Source of the DNA: Streptomyces sp. MP131-18
GTDB lineage: Bacteria > Actinomycetota > Actinomycetes > Streptomycetales > Streptomycetaceae
Length of the DNA stretch: 64,000 bases
Assembly (NCBI RefSeq): GCF_001984575.1
Contig: NZ_LZNS01000001.1
Coordinates: 1,670,143 to 1,734,142, forward strand
Direction: 5' to 3'
Of this stretch, positions 26,887 to 35,791 are shown piece after piece. The notes beneath the pieces were generated by a model. It saw only the letters and a program-made list of their open reading frames with translations, was not told where the DNA came from and ran no database searches. Position 1 is the stretch's first letter. The number at the start of each line of letters is the position of its first letter. Both the position numbers and the translations under genes were made by a program.

Positions 26887-27885
26887 ATGCTCTCCGTGCG
26901 TTCCCCACGGCGGCGCCCGGTGCCGGTTCTGCTGGGTGTCCTGGTGACGCTCTCGGTGGCCGCGGCGCTGCTGTGGCAGCCGCTGTTCCCGCGCGACGAG
27001 CGGCCGTCCGGCTCGGTGACGCTGAGCACGGGCGTGACCACGGGGGTGTACGCCCGGTACGGGCAGCTGCTGCGCGGGCAGCTCGCGCACGACGCCCCTG
27101 GTCTGGACATGACGCTGACGCCCAGCGTCGGCTCCGTGCAGAATATCCGCCGCCTGGTCGACGGCGAGGCCGACTTCGCCATCGCCACGGCCGATTCGAT
27201 CGCCGCCTACCGGGCCGGGGGCGGCGAGGGCGCGGACCGGCTGCGGGCGTGCGCCCGGCTGTACGACGACTACCTCCAGCTGGTCGTGCCGGCCGATTCC
27301 CCGGTGCGGACGACGGCGGAGCTGGCCGGTCTCCGGGTCGGAGTGGGACAGGACGGTTCGGGGGTGCAGCTGGTGACGCGGGAGCTGCTCGGCGCCGCCG
27401 GCCTCGACATGGACCGCGACGTGACGGCGTTCAGGCAGGGCATCAACGACATGCCGCGGATGCTGGAGGCGGGCCGGCTCGACGCGTTCTTCTGGTCCGG
27501 CGGGCTGCCCACCAGCGCGGTGACCCGCCTGGCCTCGCGCCTCGACATCCGCCTCGTGCCGCTGGGGGACCTGCTGCCCGCGCTGACCGACCGGGGGCCG
27601 CACAGCGAGTTCTACCGCGCGGCCGTCATGCCGCCCGACGCCTACCCGGCCATCGCGGGCTCCGACGTGGTCGACACCATCGCCGTGGCGAACCTGCTGG
27701 TGACGACCGAGAGCTCCGACGACGCGATCACCGAACAGATCACCCGCTCCGTGATCAATGGGCGCGATCAGATCGGGCAGGAAGTCCATGCGGCGCAACG
27801 GGTCGATCTGCGGACGGCCATCTACACCCGCCCGCTCCAGCTGCACCCGGGCGCCCGCGACTATTACCGGTCCGTCAAGTCCTGA
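26887..27885 (+). CDS. TAXI-family TRAP-type solute-binding protein, no permease nearby
   Basis: A 332-residue extracytoplasmic binding protein. Residues 11-31 form an uncleaved or signal-type hydrophobic segment ([19 protein letters not shown]). The TAXI-specific block [19 protein letters not shown], then [22 protein letters not shown] and [17 protein letters not shown], define the family, whose members bind glutamate, glutamine or other carboxylates. No TRAP membrane subunit (TaxIM/DctQM) is present on either side. It may hand ligand to a distant permease or act as a sensor partner. The nearest sensor kinase, GluK, lies 3 kb away beyond the mannosidase gene. The ATG start is at the beginning of the hydrophobic segment. 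Confidence 0.85.
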   Translation: MLSVRSPRRRPVPVLLGVLVTLSVAAALLWQPLFPRDERPSGSVTLSTGVTTGVYARYGQLLRGQLAHDAPGLDMTLTPSVGSVQNIRRLVDGEADFAIATADSIAAYRAGGGEGADRLRACARLYDDYLQLVVPADSPVRTTAELAGLRVGVGQDGSGVQLVTRELLGAAGLDMDRDVTAFRQGINDMPRMLEAGRLDAFFWSGGLPTSAVTRLASRLDIRLVPLGDLLPALTDRGPHSEFYRAAVMPPDAYPAIAGSDVVDTIAVANLLVTTESSDDAITEQITRSVINGRDQIGQEVHAAQRVDLRTAIYTRPLQLHPGARDYYRSVKS

Positions 27886-27928
27886 CCCGCCTCGCACCAC
27901 GTGTACCGCAATCACATCGGAGTTCGCC

Positions 27929-30900
27929 ATGCATGACGACCGCAGCCTCGTCGAAGACCGACTGCACCGGGTGCTGAACGAGCGCGTCCGGCCCGCAGTC
28001 CACCGCGACCCCGTACCCCTGACCGTCGAGCGCTGGGACGCCCCGGGCGAGCCCGTTCCCGTTGCCGAGGGGCTGGCCGCCGCGTACCGGCCGGCCGCTG
28101 CGGGCGAACGGTGGGGGCCGCCCTGGGGCACCACCTGGTTCCGGGTGGCGGGCCGCGTGCCGCAGGAGTGGGCGGGCCTGACCGTCGAGGCCCTGATCGA
28201 CCTGGGCTTCGACCGGAAGATGCCGGGCTTCCAGTGCGAGGGGCTGGTCTACCGGCGGGACGGGGAGGTGGTGAAGGGCCTGAACCCGTTCAACGACTGG
28301 GTCCGCGTCGCCGAGGCCGCGGCCGGCGGCGAGGAGGTGGAGCTGTACGTCGAGGCGGCGGCCAATCCGGTGATCGACGGGGACAGCGACGACGGGTTCA
28401 GCGACCGGCTGACGGCGGGCGACGAGCCGCTGTACCACCTGCGGCGCGTGGACCTCAACGTCTTCGAGCCGCAGGTGTGGGAGCTGGTGCAGGACCTCGA
28501 CGTGGTGGGCGGGCTGATGCAGCAGCTCGCCGTGGACGACGCGCTGCGCTGGACGCTGCTGCGGGCGGTGGAGGGCGCGCTGGACGCGCTGGACCTGGCG
28601 GACGTCGCGGGCTCGGCGCCCGCGGCCAGGGAGCGCCTGGCCGGCGTGCTCGCATCCCCGGCGCACGCCTCGGCGCACCGGCTGAGCGCCGTGGGGCACG
28701 CACACATCGACTCGGCGTGGCTGTGGCCGCTGCGCGAGACGGTGCGGAAGGTCGCGCGGACCGCGGCGAACGTCACGGCGCTGATGGCGGACCACCCGGA
28801 CTTCGTGTTCGCCATGTCGCAGGCGCAGCAGCTGGCCTGGCTGAAGGAGCACCGCCCCGAGGTCTACGCGCGGGTGCGGAAGAAGGTGTCGGACGGGACG
28901 TTCGTGCCGGTCGGCGGCATGTGGGTGGAGTCGGACACCAACATGGTCGGCGGCGAGGCGATGGCCAGGCAGTTCGTCTTCGGCAAGCGCTTCTTCCTCG
29001 ACGAGTTCGGCATCGAGACGGAGGAGGTGTGGCTGCCGGACTCGTTCGGCTACACGGCGGCGCTGCCGCAGCTGGTGAAGCTGTCGGGGTCGAAGTGGTT
29101 CCTGACGCAGAAGATCTCGTGGAGCAGCACGAACGCGTTCCCGCACCACACCTTCTGGTGGGAGGGTCTCGACGGGACGCGCGTGTTCACGCATTTCCCG
29201 CCGGTCGACACCTACAACTCGGACCTCGGCGGCCGTGAGCTGGCCCACGCGGCGCGCAACTTCCGGGAGAAGGGCCGGGCGACCCGTTCGCTGGTGCCGT
29301 TCGGCTTCGGCGACGGCGGGGGCGGCCCCACCCGCGAGATGCTGGCGCGCGCCCGGCGCGTGCGCGATCTGGAGGGCTCCCCGCGGGTGGAGATCGAGCG
29401 CCCCGCGCGGTTCTTCGAGAAGGCGCACGCGGAGTACCCGGACGCGCCGGTGTGGGTGGGCGAGCTGTATCTGGAGCTGCACCGCGGCACCTACACCTCG
29501 CAGGCCAAGACCAAGCAGGGCAACCGGCACAGCGAGTCGCTGCTGCACGAGGCCGAGCTGTGGGCGGCGACCGCGGCGGTGCGGGTGCCGGGGTACACCT
29601 ACCCGCACGAGGAACTGGCGGAGATCTGGAAGACGGTACTGCTGCACCAGTTCCACGACATCCTGCCGGGTTCGTCGATCGCCTGGGTGCACCGCGAGGC
29701 CAGGGACACCTATGCGCGGCTGCGGGCGGAGCTGACGGCGCTGACCGAACGGGCGCAGCGCGCGCTGGCCGGGGACGGGCCGGGCACGGTCGTGTTCAAC
29801 GCCGCGCCGCACGCCCGCGGCGGCATCCCGGCGGGCGGCGCGGCGCCGCGCGTGCAGGGCACCGGGGCGGCTGCGGTGTCGTCGGCGGGCCGCGCGGGCG
29901 GCGGTTACGTGCTGGACAACGGGCTGCTGCGGGTCGAGGTCGACGAGCGGGGCCTCGTCGTCTCGGCGGTGGACCTGGCCGCGGGGCGGGAGTCCATCGC
30001 GCCCGGCGGCGCGGGGAACCTGCTCCAGCTGCACCAGGACCTGCCGAACAAGTGGGACGCGTGGGACGTCGACGCGTTCTACCGGAACACCGTCACGGAC
30101 CTGACCGGCGTCGACGCGCTGGCGCTGACCGAGTCCGGCGGCGAGGCGGCGACGGTCGAGGTGGCCCGTTCCTTCGGCGCCTCGCGCGTGGTGCAGCGAC
30201 TGACGCTGCGGGCCGGTGCCCGCGTGCTGGAAGTGGACACCGAGGCCGACTGGTACGAGCGGGACAAGATCCTCAAGGCGGCCTTCCCGCTGGACGTGAA
30301 GGCGGACAGGTCGGCGGCGGAGACGCAGTTCGGCCACGTCTTCCGGGCGACCCACACCAACACCTCGTGGGAGGCCGCCAAGTTCGAGATCTGCGCGCAC
30401 CGCTGGATTCACGTCGAGGAGCCGGGCTGGGGCGCGGCCGTCGTCAACGACTCGACGTACGGGCACGATGTCACGCGCGAGGTGCGGGCGGACGGCGGGC
30501 AGACCACGACCGTGCGGCTGTCGCTGCTGCGCGCCCCGCGCTTCCCCGACCCGGACACCGACCAGGGCGGCCACCGGCTGCGCTACGCGCTGGCGCCCGG
30601 GGCGACGATCGGCGACGCGGTCCGCGAGGGCCACTGGTTCAACCTGCCGGAGCGTGTCGTGCCGGGCGGCACGGCCGTCGAGCCGCTCGTCACCGTCGAG
30701 GACGGCGGGCAGGTGGTGCTCGAAACGGTGAAGCTGGCCGACGACCGCAGCGGGGACGTGGTGGTGCGCCTCTACGAGTCGTCCGGCGGCCGGGCCCGCG
30801 CCCGGCTGGTCGCGGGCTTCCCGCTGGCCGCCGCGGTGGTGACCGACCTGCTGGAACGCCCGCTGGCGGACGCGCAGGACCCGCAGGACCCGCAGGACCC

Positions 30901-31009
30901 GCAGGACCCGCAGGACCCGCAGGTGGCGGACGGGCGTGCGGTGGAGCTCGCTCTGCGGCCTTTCGAGATCGTCACGTATCGCCTGCGGCCGGCAGCGCCT
31001 GCGGACTGA
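27929..31009 (+). CDS. Alpha-mannosidase, glycoside hydrolase family 38
   Basis: A 1026-residue GH38 enzyme, probably cytoplasmic since no signal peptide is present. It would remove alpha-mannosyl residues from oligosaccharides or glycoconjugates. The zinc site includes H257 and D261 in [17 protein letters not shown]336 in [11 protein letters not shown] is the likely nucleophile; and [16 protein letters not shown] supplies a further zinc histidine. The C-terminal beta-domains follow to about residue 1000, then a DPQ repeat linker at 30878-30922. ATG 27929 has CGGAG six bases upstream. The last 38 bases overlap the convergent gluK coding region. No sugar transporter is adjacent, so the substrate source is unclear. 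Confidence 0.9.
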   Translation: MHDDRSLVEDRLHRVLNERVRPAVHRDPVPLTVERWDAPGEPVPVAEGLAAAYRPAAAGERWGPPWGTTWFRVAGRVPQEWAGLTVEALIDLGFDRKMPGFQCEGLVYRRDGEVVKGLNPFNDWVRVAEAAAGGEEVELYVEAAANPVIDGDSDDGFSDRLTAGDEPLYHLRRVDLNVFEPQVWELVQDLDVVGGLMQQLAVDDALRWTLLRAVEGALDALDLADVAGSAPAARERLAGVLASPAHASAHRLSAVGHAHIDSAWLWPLRETVRKVARTAANVTALMADHPDFVFAMSQAQQLAWLKEHRPEVYARVRKKVSDGTFVPVGGMWVESDTNMVGGEAMARQFVFGKRFFLDEFGIETEEVWLPDSFGYTAALPQLVKLSGSKWFLTQKISWSSTNAFPHHTFWWEGLDGTRVFTHFPPVDTYNSDLGGRELAHAARNFREKGRATRSLVPFGFGDGGGGPTREMLARARRVRDLEGSPRVEIERPARFFEKAHAEYPDAPVWVGELYLELHRGTYTSQAKTKQGNRHSESLLHEAELWAATAAVRVPGYTYPHEELAEIWKTVLLHQFHDILPGSSIAWVHREARDTYARLRAELTALTERAQRALAGDGPGTVVFNAAPHARGGIPAGGAAPRVQGTGAAAVSSAGRAGGGYVLDNGLLRVEVDERGLVVSAVDLAAGRESIAPGGAGNLLQLHQDLPNKWDAWDVDAFYRNTVTDLTGVDALALTESGGEAATVEVARSFGASRVVQRLTLRAGARVLEVDTEADWYERDKILKAAFPLDVKADRSAAETQFGHVFRATHTNTSWEAAKFEICAHRWIHVEEPGWGAAVVNDSTYGHDVTREVRADGGQTTTVRLSLLRAPRFPDPDTDQGGHRLRYALAPGATIGDAVREGHWFNLPERVVPGGTAVEPLVTVEDGGQVVLETVKLADDRSGDVVVRLYESSGGRARARLVAGFPLAAAVVTDLLERPLADAQDPQDPQDPQDPQDPQVADGRAVELALRPFEIVTYRLRPAAPAD
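30878..30922 (+). repeat. Five tandem copies of a 9-base unit inside the mannosidase gene
   Basis: GACCCGCAG is repeated five times without variation and encodes DPQ five times near the C-terminus of the mannosidase. Exact repetition suggests recent slippage; the 9-base unit keeps the frame whatever the copy number. Confidence 0.9.
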
Positions 31010-32423
31010 CGCCCGGCGGCCCGTTCTCCTCGGGGGCGTGGCGCGGGACCGAGACGGTGACCTTGAGGCCGTGCGGCCGGTTGCGGGCGTAGGAGACGCC
31101 CGCGCCGGCCGCGGCGAGCAGCGCGGCCACGATGGACAGGCCGAGTCCCGAGCCGGACACGTTCTGGTGCCGGCCGCTGCGCCAGAAACGGTCGCCGATG
31201 CGCTCCAGTTCGGCCTCGTCGAGTCCGGGGCCGTCATCCGCGGTCACGACGGTGACCTCGTCGCGGGCCGCGATGACGCGGACGCGGACCTCGCCGCCGG
31301 ACGGGGTGAACTTCAGCGCGTTGTCGACGATGGCGTCCAGCGCGCTGGACAGCCCCACCGGGTCGGCCCAGCCCGTGACGGCCGCGGGCCCGGCCAGCAG
31401 CAGGCGCACGTCCTTGCGGTCGGCGACCGGCCGCCAGGCGGCGACGCGTTCGGCGACCAGGGCCGCCACGTCCGTGGTCCGCAGGTCGGCCGCGGTGCCC
31501 TCGGCGAGCGCCAGGTCGAGCAGGCCGTCGAGCACGCGGGCCAGCCGTTTGCCCTCGTTGCGGACCGAGGCGACCTCCGCGTTGCCGTCGGGGAGTTCGA
31601 GGGCGAGCAGGTCGATGCGCAGCAGGAGCGCCGCCAGCGGGTTGCGCAGCTGGTGCGAGGCGTCGGCGACGAAGGCGCGCTGCCGTTCCAGGACGTCCTC
31701 GACGTTGTCGGCCATCTCGTTGAACGAACGGGCCAGGCGCCGCAGCTCGGGCGGCCCGCCGGCGGGGGCGACGCGGGCGGTGAGGCGGCCGGTGGCGATG
31801 TCGTGGGTGGCCTTGTCCAGGACCCGCACCGGGCGCAGCACCCAGCCGGTGAGGCGGAACGCGACCGCGACCGCGAGCAGCATGGCGCCCGCCTCCCCCG
31901 CGGCGATGCCCGCCCAGCCCCGCACGATGCGGGAGCAGAGGGCTTCGGTGGGCGAATCGATGACGACGACCGCGATCACGTCGCCGTCCCTTATCACCGG
32001 GGAGGCGACGACCAGCCGCCTGCCCTTCTGCCACGGCCACACCTGCGGCGGGCCCTGGCTGCGGCGGCCGGCCAGGGCCTCGTTGAACTCCTGGCCCCGC
32101 ACGCCACCCGGTGCCTCCCAGCCGGCGGGGGCGACGGCCATCGCGCTGCCGTCGCGGCGGAAGACCCCCGCCCTGATGCCGTACACGTCGTGGTAGGCGG
32201 CCAGTTCGTCGCGGAGCGTGGACAGGCGGGCGTCGCCGACGCCACCGACCTCCCCGTCGGTGACGAACTGCGTCAGCGAGGCGAAGCGCGTGGTGTCGTC
32301 GATGCGGTCGACGACGACGCGCTGCTGCTCGCTGCGGGCCTGGCTGGTGGCCAGCGGGATGCCGAGGGCGAGCAGGACGCCGGCGAGCAGCACGATGAGC
32401 AGCGGGAGGAGACGGGAGCGCAT
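30972..32423 (-). CDS. gluK: Sensor histidine kinase, GluK type
   Basis: A 483-residue membrane kinase. TM1 covers about residues 5-26 and an extracytoplasmic sensor about 27-165. TM2 (about 170-193) leads into HAMP (RPVRVLDKATHDIATGRLTAR). The HisKA helix carries H257 in ADASHQLRNPLAA and the ATPase has N, G1 and G2 boxes (DNALKFTPSGG, DDGPGLD, GSGLGLSI). It stands 9 bases downstream of gluR. In S. coelicolor the equivalent pair beside gluABCD was described as GluR-GluK, a glutamate-sensing system; I assign the name by position and architecture. Its last 38 bases overlap the convergent mannosidase gene. Confidence 0.78.
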   Translation of the reverse strand: MRSRLLPLLIVLLAGVLLALGIPLATSQARSEQQRVVVDRIDDTTRFASLTQFVTDGEVGGVGDARLSTLRDELAAYHDVYGIRAGVFRRDGSAMAVAPAGWEAPGGVRGQEFNEALAGRRSQGPPQVWPWQKGRRLVVASPVIRDGDVIAVVVIDSPTEALCSRIVRGWAGIAAGEAGAMLLAVAVAFRLTGWVLRPVRVLDKATHDIATGRLTARVAPAGGPPELRRLARSFNEMADNVEDVLERQRAFVADASHQLRNPLAALLLRIDLLALELPDGNAEVASVRNEGKRLARVLDGLLDLALAEGTAADLRTTDVAALVAERVAAWRPVADRKDVRLLLAGPAAVTGWADPVGLSSALDAIVDNALKFTPSGGEVRVRVIAARDEVTVVTADDGPGLDEAELERIGDRFWRSGRHQNVSGSGLGLSIVAALLAAAGAGVSYARNRPHGLKVTVSVPRHAPEENGPPGVSPQALPAAGDT

Positions 32424-32432
32424 CGGTGCCGG

Positions 32433-33122
32433 TCAGGCGGCGGGGAGCGAGAGGCGGTAGCCGACGCCGCGCACCGTCTCCACCAGTTCGGGCCTGCGGA
32501 GCTTCGCGCGCAGCGAGGCCACGTGCACCTCAAGGGTGCGTCCCGTGCCCTCCCAGCTGGTACGCCACACGTCGCTGATGATCTGCTCGCGGCGGAAGAC
32601 CACGCCGGGGCGCTGGGCGAGCAGCGCCAGCAGGTCGAACTCCTTGCGCGTCAGCGCGACCGGCTCGCCGTCCACGGAGACCTGGCGGGTGGCGAGTTCG
32701 ACGGTGACCGGGCCGAGGGCGAGCACGCCGTCCCCGGGGCTTTCGGCGCCGGCGCTGTCCTCGGGTCCGGTGCGGCGGCTCACGGCGTGGATGCGGGCCA
32801 GCAGTTCGCCGGTGTCGTAGGGCTTGACGACATAGTCGTCCGCGCCGAGGTTGAGTCCGTGGATGCGGGAGCGCACGTCGGCGCGGGCGGTCACCATGAT
32901 GACGGGCACGGAGGAGAGGCGGCGGATGCGCCCGCAGACCTCGAAGCCGTCGACGTCGGGCAGGCCGAGGTCGAGCAGCACCACGCCGAAGGAGCGGTCG
33001 TGCAGCAGGCCGATGGCCTCCTCGCCGCCGCGGGCCCGCACGACGTCGAAGCCGTGTTTGCCGAGGACGGCGACGAGGGCGGCGGCGACGTGCTCGTCGT
33101 CCTCGACGAGAAGCAGTCTCAT
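32433..33122 (-). CDS. gluR: OmpR-family response regulator, GluR type
   Basis: A 229-residue regulator with an N-terminal receiver (phosphoacceptor D51 in LLDLGLPDVDGF, acidic pair E7-D8-D9, K in VVKPYDTGEL) and a C-terminal winged helix (VALTRKEFDLLALLAQRPG, TLEVHVASLRAKLRRPELVETVRGVGYRL). ATG 33122 is preferred to a start 24 bases upstream because AGGAGGG precedes it with good spacing. It is co-transcribed with gluK and divergent from gluA across 235 bases. By analogy with S. coelicolor it should activate gluABCD in response to glutamate. The inverted repeat at 33306-33333 is a candidate binding site. Confidence 0.8.
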   Translation of the reverse strand: MRLLLVEDDEHVAAALVAVLGKHGFDVVRARGGEEAIGLLHDRSFGVVLLDLGLPDVDGFEVCGRIRRLSSVPVIMVTARADVRSRIHGLNLGADDYVVKPYDTGELLARIHAVSRRTGPEDSAGAESPGDGVLALGPVTVELATRQVSVDGEPVALTRKEFDLLALLAQRPGVVFRREQIISDVWRTSWEGTGRTLEVHVASLRAKLRRPELVETVRGVGYRLSLPAA

Positions 33123-33295
33123 GCGCCCTCCTTTCCGAATATTCACGCATCCACCCCGATGAAGCGGGCCCGCGTCAAGGCTCCCTGGGCGAGCTGCACT
33201 GTTCCGTTATGCGACCAGCACGTACGGCAACGGCCCGTGACGCTCCGCAGGGGCGGGGCGACCGGATCGTTATGCTCAATTTCCCCTCAGATCTG

Positions 33296-33333
33296 CTGAC
33301 CATGTGTTGCATGGTGGCTAGGGTCCGTGCAAC
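33296..33333 (+). promoter_or_regulatory. gluABCD promoter with a flanking hexamer inverted repeat
   Basis: CTGACC (33296-33301) and TAGGGT (33319-33324) are separated by 17 bases and form a plausible promoter about 34 bases upstream of the gluA start. GTTGCA (33306-33311) and TGCAAC (33328-33333) are exact reverse complements whose centres are 22 bases apart, about two helical turns, and they flank the -10. This is a candidate operator for GluR. The rest of the 235-base divergent region shows no other clear signal. Confidence 0.45.
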
Positions 33334-33357
33334 CGATGAGGACGGAGCAACATCACG

Positions 33358-34143
33358 ATGAGCGATGTGTCGCTGACCAAGGACTTCGCGGACGCCGCGC
33401 CCCCTGCGGGCGACCTCGTCGTGCTGGACAGCGTGAACAAGCACTTCGGCGCGCTGCACGTGCTTCAGGACATCAACCTCACCATCAGGCGCGGCGAGGT
33501 CGTCGTCGTGATCGGCCCCTCCGGCTCCGGCAAGTCAACACTGTGCCGGGCGATCAACCGGCTGGAGACGATCGACGACGGCGCCATCTCGATCGACGGG
33601 GAGCCGCTGCCGGAAGAGGGCAGGGAGCTGGCCAGGCTGCGTGCGGACGTCGGCATGGTCTTTCAGTCGTTCAATCTTTTTGCGCACAAGACCGTGTTGC
33701 AGAACGTCACACTTGGTCCGATCAAGGTGCGGCGGAAGTCACGGGCGGACGCGGAGGAACGGGCCCGCGCGCTGCTCGACCGGGTCGGCGTGGGCAACCA
33801 GGCCGACAAGTACCCCGCGCAGCTGTCCGGCGGCCAGCAGCAGCGGGTGGCCATCGCACGGGCGCTCGCCATGGAGCCCAAGGTGATGCTGTTCGACGAG
33901 CCGACCTCGGCGCTGGACCCGGAAATGATCAACGAGGTCCTCGAAGTCATGCAGCAGCTGGCCCGCGAGGGCATGACCATGATCGTCGTCACGCATGAGA
34001 TGGGCTTCGCCCGCTCCGCGGCAAACCGCGTGGTCTTCATGGCGGACGGGCGGATCGTCGAAGAGGCCGACCCCCACCAGTTCTTCGACAACCCGCGCAG
34101 CGACCGGGCCAAGGACTTCCTCTCGAAGATCCTCCAGCACTGA
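33358..34143 (+). CDS. gluA: Glutamate ABC transporter ATP-binding protein
   Basis: A 261-residue ATPase of the polar amino acid uptake family. Walker A is GPSGSGKST (53-61), the Q-loop VFQSFNLF, the signature LSGGQQQR, Walker [13 protein letters not shown] and the switch histidine VVTHEMGF. It powers uptake through GluC/GluD. The first about 20 residues are a nonconserved leader. The ATG at 33358 follows the promoter closely, with GGAGCAAC upstream. It is the first gene of gluABCD. The name follows the well-studied Corynebacterium and Streptomyces systems with identical gene order. Confidence 0.93.
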   Translation: MSDVSLTKDFADAAPPAGDLVVLDSVNKHFGALHVLQDINLTIRRGEVVVVIGPSGSGKSTLCRAINRLETIDDGAISIDGEPLPEEGRELARLRADVGMVFQSFNLFAHKTVLQNVTLGPIKVRRKSRADAEERARALLDRVGVGNQADKYPAQLSGGQQQRVAIARALAMEPKVMLFDEPTSALDPEMINEVLEVMQQLAREGMTMIVVTHEMGFARSAANRVVFMADGRIVEEADPHQFFDNPRSDRAKDFLSKILQH

Positions 34144-34204
34144 GCGCGGCCCGCGCATCCTGCTCACGACTTTCCGGAAACAAGAAAACAAGGGGAAAAC
34201 GACC

Positions 34205-35032
34205 ATGAGACTCCGCAAGGCAACCGCGCTGACCGCCTCCGCCGTCGCGCTCACCCTGGCCGCGACGGCCTGTGGCGGGGACGACGACGGTGGGGACGGC
34301 GGCGGTGGCGGCGAGTTCGTCATCGGCATCAAGTTCGACCAGCCGGGCCTCGGCCTGATGAACCCCGACGGCGACTACGTCGGCTTCGACGTCGACGTGG
34401 CCACCTACATCGCGGGCGAGCTGGGCTACGAGCCCGACCAGATCGTGTTCGAGGAGGCTCCCAGCCCCGAGCGCGAGAACCTGCTCTCCCGCGGGGACGT
34501 CGACATGATCGTCGCCAGCTACTCGATCAGCGAAGAGCGCGAGGAGCGGGTCGACTTCGCGGGCCCGTACTTCCTGGCCCACCAGGACCTGCTCGTCCGG
34601 GCCGACTACGAGGTGCCCGACGAGGAAGCGATCAACGACATGACGCTGTGCTCGGTGTCCGGCTCGACCTCGGCCGCCAACGTGCAGCGCGACTTCGCGC
34701 CGGATGCCGCGCTCGAGGAGTACAACACCTACTCCGAGTGCCTGACCGGCCTGGAGAACGGCGCCATCGACGCCCTGACCACCGACGACTCGATCCTCGC
34801 CGGGTACGCCGCGCAGGAGACGCACCAGGGCAAGTTCGCTCTCGCGGGTCTCCAGCTGAGCGACGAGTACTACGGCGTCGGCCTGCCGAAGGACTCCGAG
34901 GACCTGGACGCCGTCAACGAGGCGATCACCGCCATGGTGGAGGACGGCTCCTGGGACCAGTTCGTCGAGGAGCACTTCGGCCCGGCCGGTTACGAGCCGG
35001 AGCCGGCCCCGGAGATCGGGGCCAGGCCCTGA
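34205..35032 (+). CDS. gluB: Glutamate-binding lipoprotein of the ABC transporter
   Basis: A 275-residue periplasmic-type binding protein tethered by lipid. Signal residues 1-22 end in AATAC with the lipidated cysteine C23, followed by an acidic/glycine spacer (GGDDDGGDGGGGG). The SBP_bac_3 fold shows FVIGIKFDQPGLGL, GFDVDVATYIAGELGY and VDMIVASYSISEEREERVDFAGPYF. It captures glutamate (possibly other acidic amino acids) outside the membrane and delivers it to GluCD. AAGGGG precedes ATG 34205. A hairpin follows 14 bases after the stop, probably setting a higher yield of this component than of the permeases. Confidence 0.92.
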   Translation: MRLRKATALTASAVALTLAATACGGDDDGGDGGGGGEFVIGIKFDQPGLGLMNPDGDYVGFDVDVATYIAGELGYEPDQIVFEEAPSPERENLLSRGDVDMIVASYSISEEREERVDFAGPYFLAHQDLLVRADYEVPDEEAINDMTLCSVSGSTSAANVQRDFAPDAALEEYNTYSECLTGLENGAIDALTTDDSILAGYAAQETHQGKFALAGLQLSDEYYGVGLPKDSEDLDAVNEAITAMVEDGSWDQFVEEHFGPAGYEPEPAPEIGARP

Positions 35033-35046
35033 TCCTGCCGGGTCCC

Positions 35047-35076
35047 GTGGCGCGCCGTCCTCCGGCGGTGCGCCAC
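35047..35076 (+). terminator. Intercistronic hairpin after gluB
   Basis: GTGGCGC (35047-35053) pairs with GCGCCAC (35070-35076), and the stem continues inward for about four more pairs, one of them G-T, to an eight-base loop. A pyrimidine run (CTCTCTTT) follows. It is well placed to attenuate transcription or protect the gluAB message, giving excess binding protein. Confidence 0.6.
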
Positions 35077-35116
35077 GCTCTCTTTCCGCATCCTCTAGGC
35101 GAGACTGCGAGATTCC

Positions 35117-35791
35117 GTGTTCGACTTCCTTGACCTCGACAGGTACGACCTGTTCGGAGCGTTCTGGACGACGGTGCAGCTGACCGTCTTCTCCGCGATC
35201 GGCTCGCTGATCCTGGGAACGCTGCTGGCCGCCATGCGCGTCAGTCCCGTTCCGGTCATGCGCGCCTTCGGCACCGCGTACGTGCACATCTTCCGTAACA
35301 CGCCGCTGACCCTGATCATCGTCGCCTGCTCGCAGCTCCTGGCCCTCACGCTGGGGATGACGATGTGGGCGGACGTCGGCACCGACACCATGGGTTTCCG
35401 GCTGGCCGTTCTCGGTTTCGTCGTCTACACCTCCACCTTCGTGTGCGAGGCGGTGCGGTCGGGGATCAACACGGTGCCGGTCGGCCAGGCGGAGGCGGCC
35501 CGCGCGCTCGGGCTGAGCTTCGCGCAGGTGCTGACGATGATCGTGCTGCCTCAGGCCTTCCGGTCCGTGGTGGCCCCGCTGGCGAACGTCCTGATCGCGC
35601 TCACCAAGAACACGACGGTGGCCGCGGCCATCGGCGTGTCCGAGGCGGCGCTGCTGATGCGGGACATGATCGAGCAGGAGGCGCAGCTGGTGCCGATCGC
35701 CACTCTGTTCGCCTTCGGCTTCATCGTCCTGACCCTGCCGACCGGGCTGCTGCTCGGCCGGCTCAGCAAGCGCGTGGCGGTGAAGCGATGA
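35117..35791 (+). CDS. gluC: Glutamate ABC transporter permease, first subunit
   Basis: A 224-residue inner-membrane permease (HisM type). Five hydrophobic segments are visible, starting with TTVQLTVFSAIGSLILGTLLAA and ending with VPIATLFAFGFIVLTLPTGLLL. The EAA loop that docks with the ATPase is EAARALGLSFAQVLTMIVLPQA (about residues 119-140), with the conserved GQAEAARALG form. The GTG at 35117 begins MFDFLDLDRYDLF; its ribosome site is weak. The last four bases overlap the gluD start (ATGA), implying coupled translation. It forms a heterodimer with GluD. Confidence 0.92.
   Translation: MFDFLDLDRYDLFGAFWTTVQLTVFSAIGSLILGTLLAAMRVSPVPVMRAFGTAYVHIFRNTPLTLIIVACSQLLALTLGMTMWADVGTDTMGFRLAVLGFVVYTSTFVCEAVRSGINTVPVGQAEAARALGLSFAQVLTMIVLPQAFRSVVAPLANVLIALTKNTTVAAAIGVSEAALLMRDMIEQEAQLVPIATLFAFGFIVLTLPTGLLLGRLSKRVAVKR

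Noticed and set aside
30878..30922. Short tandem repeat as an origin or attachment site
   Set aside because: It lies in frame inside a coding region and encodes a DPQ linker; no integrase or replication gene is near.
27875..31237. A 1120-codon open frame antisense to the mannosidase
   Set aside because: It has no recognisable motif and Arg/Gln/Val-rich composition; the GH38 motifs are on the plus strand.
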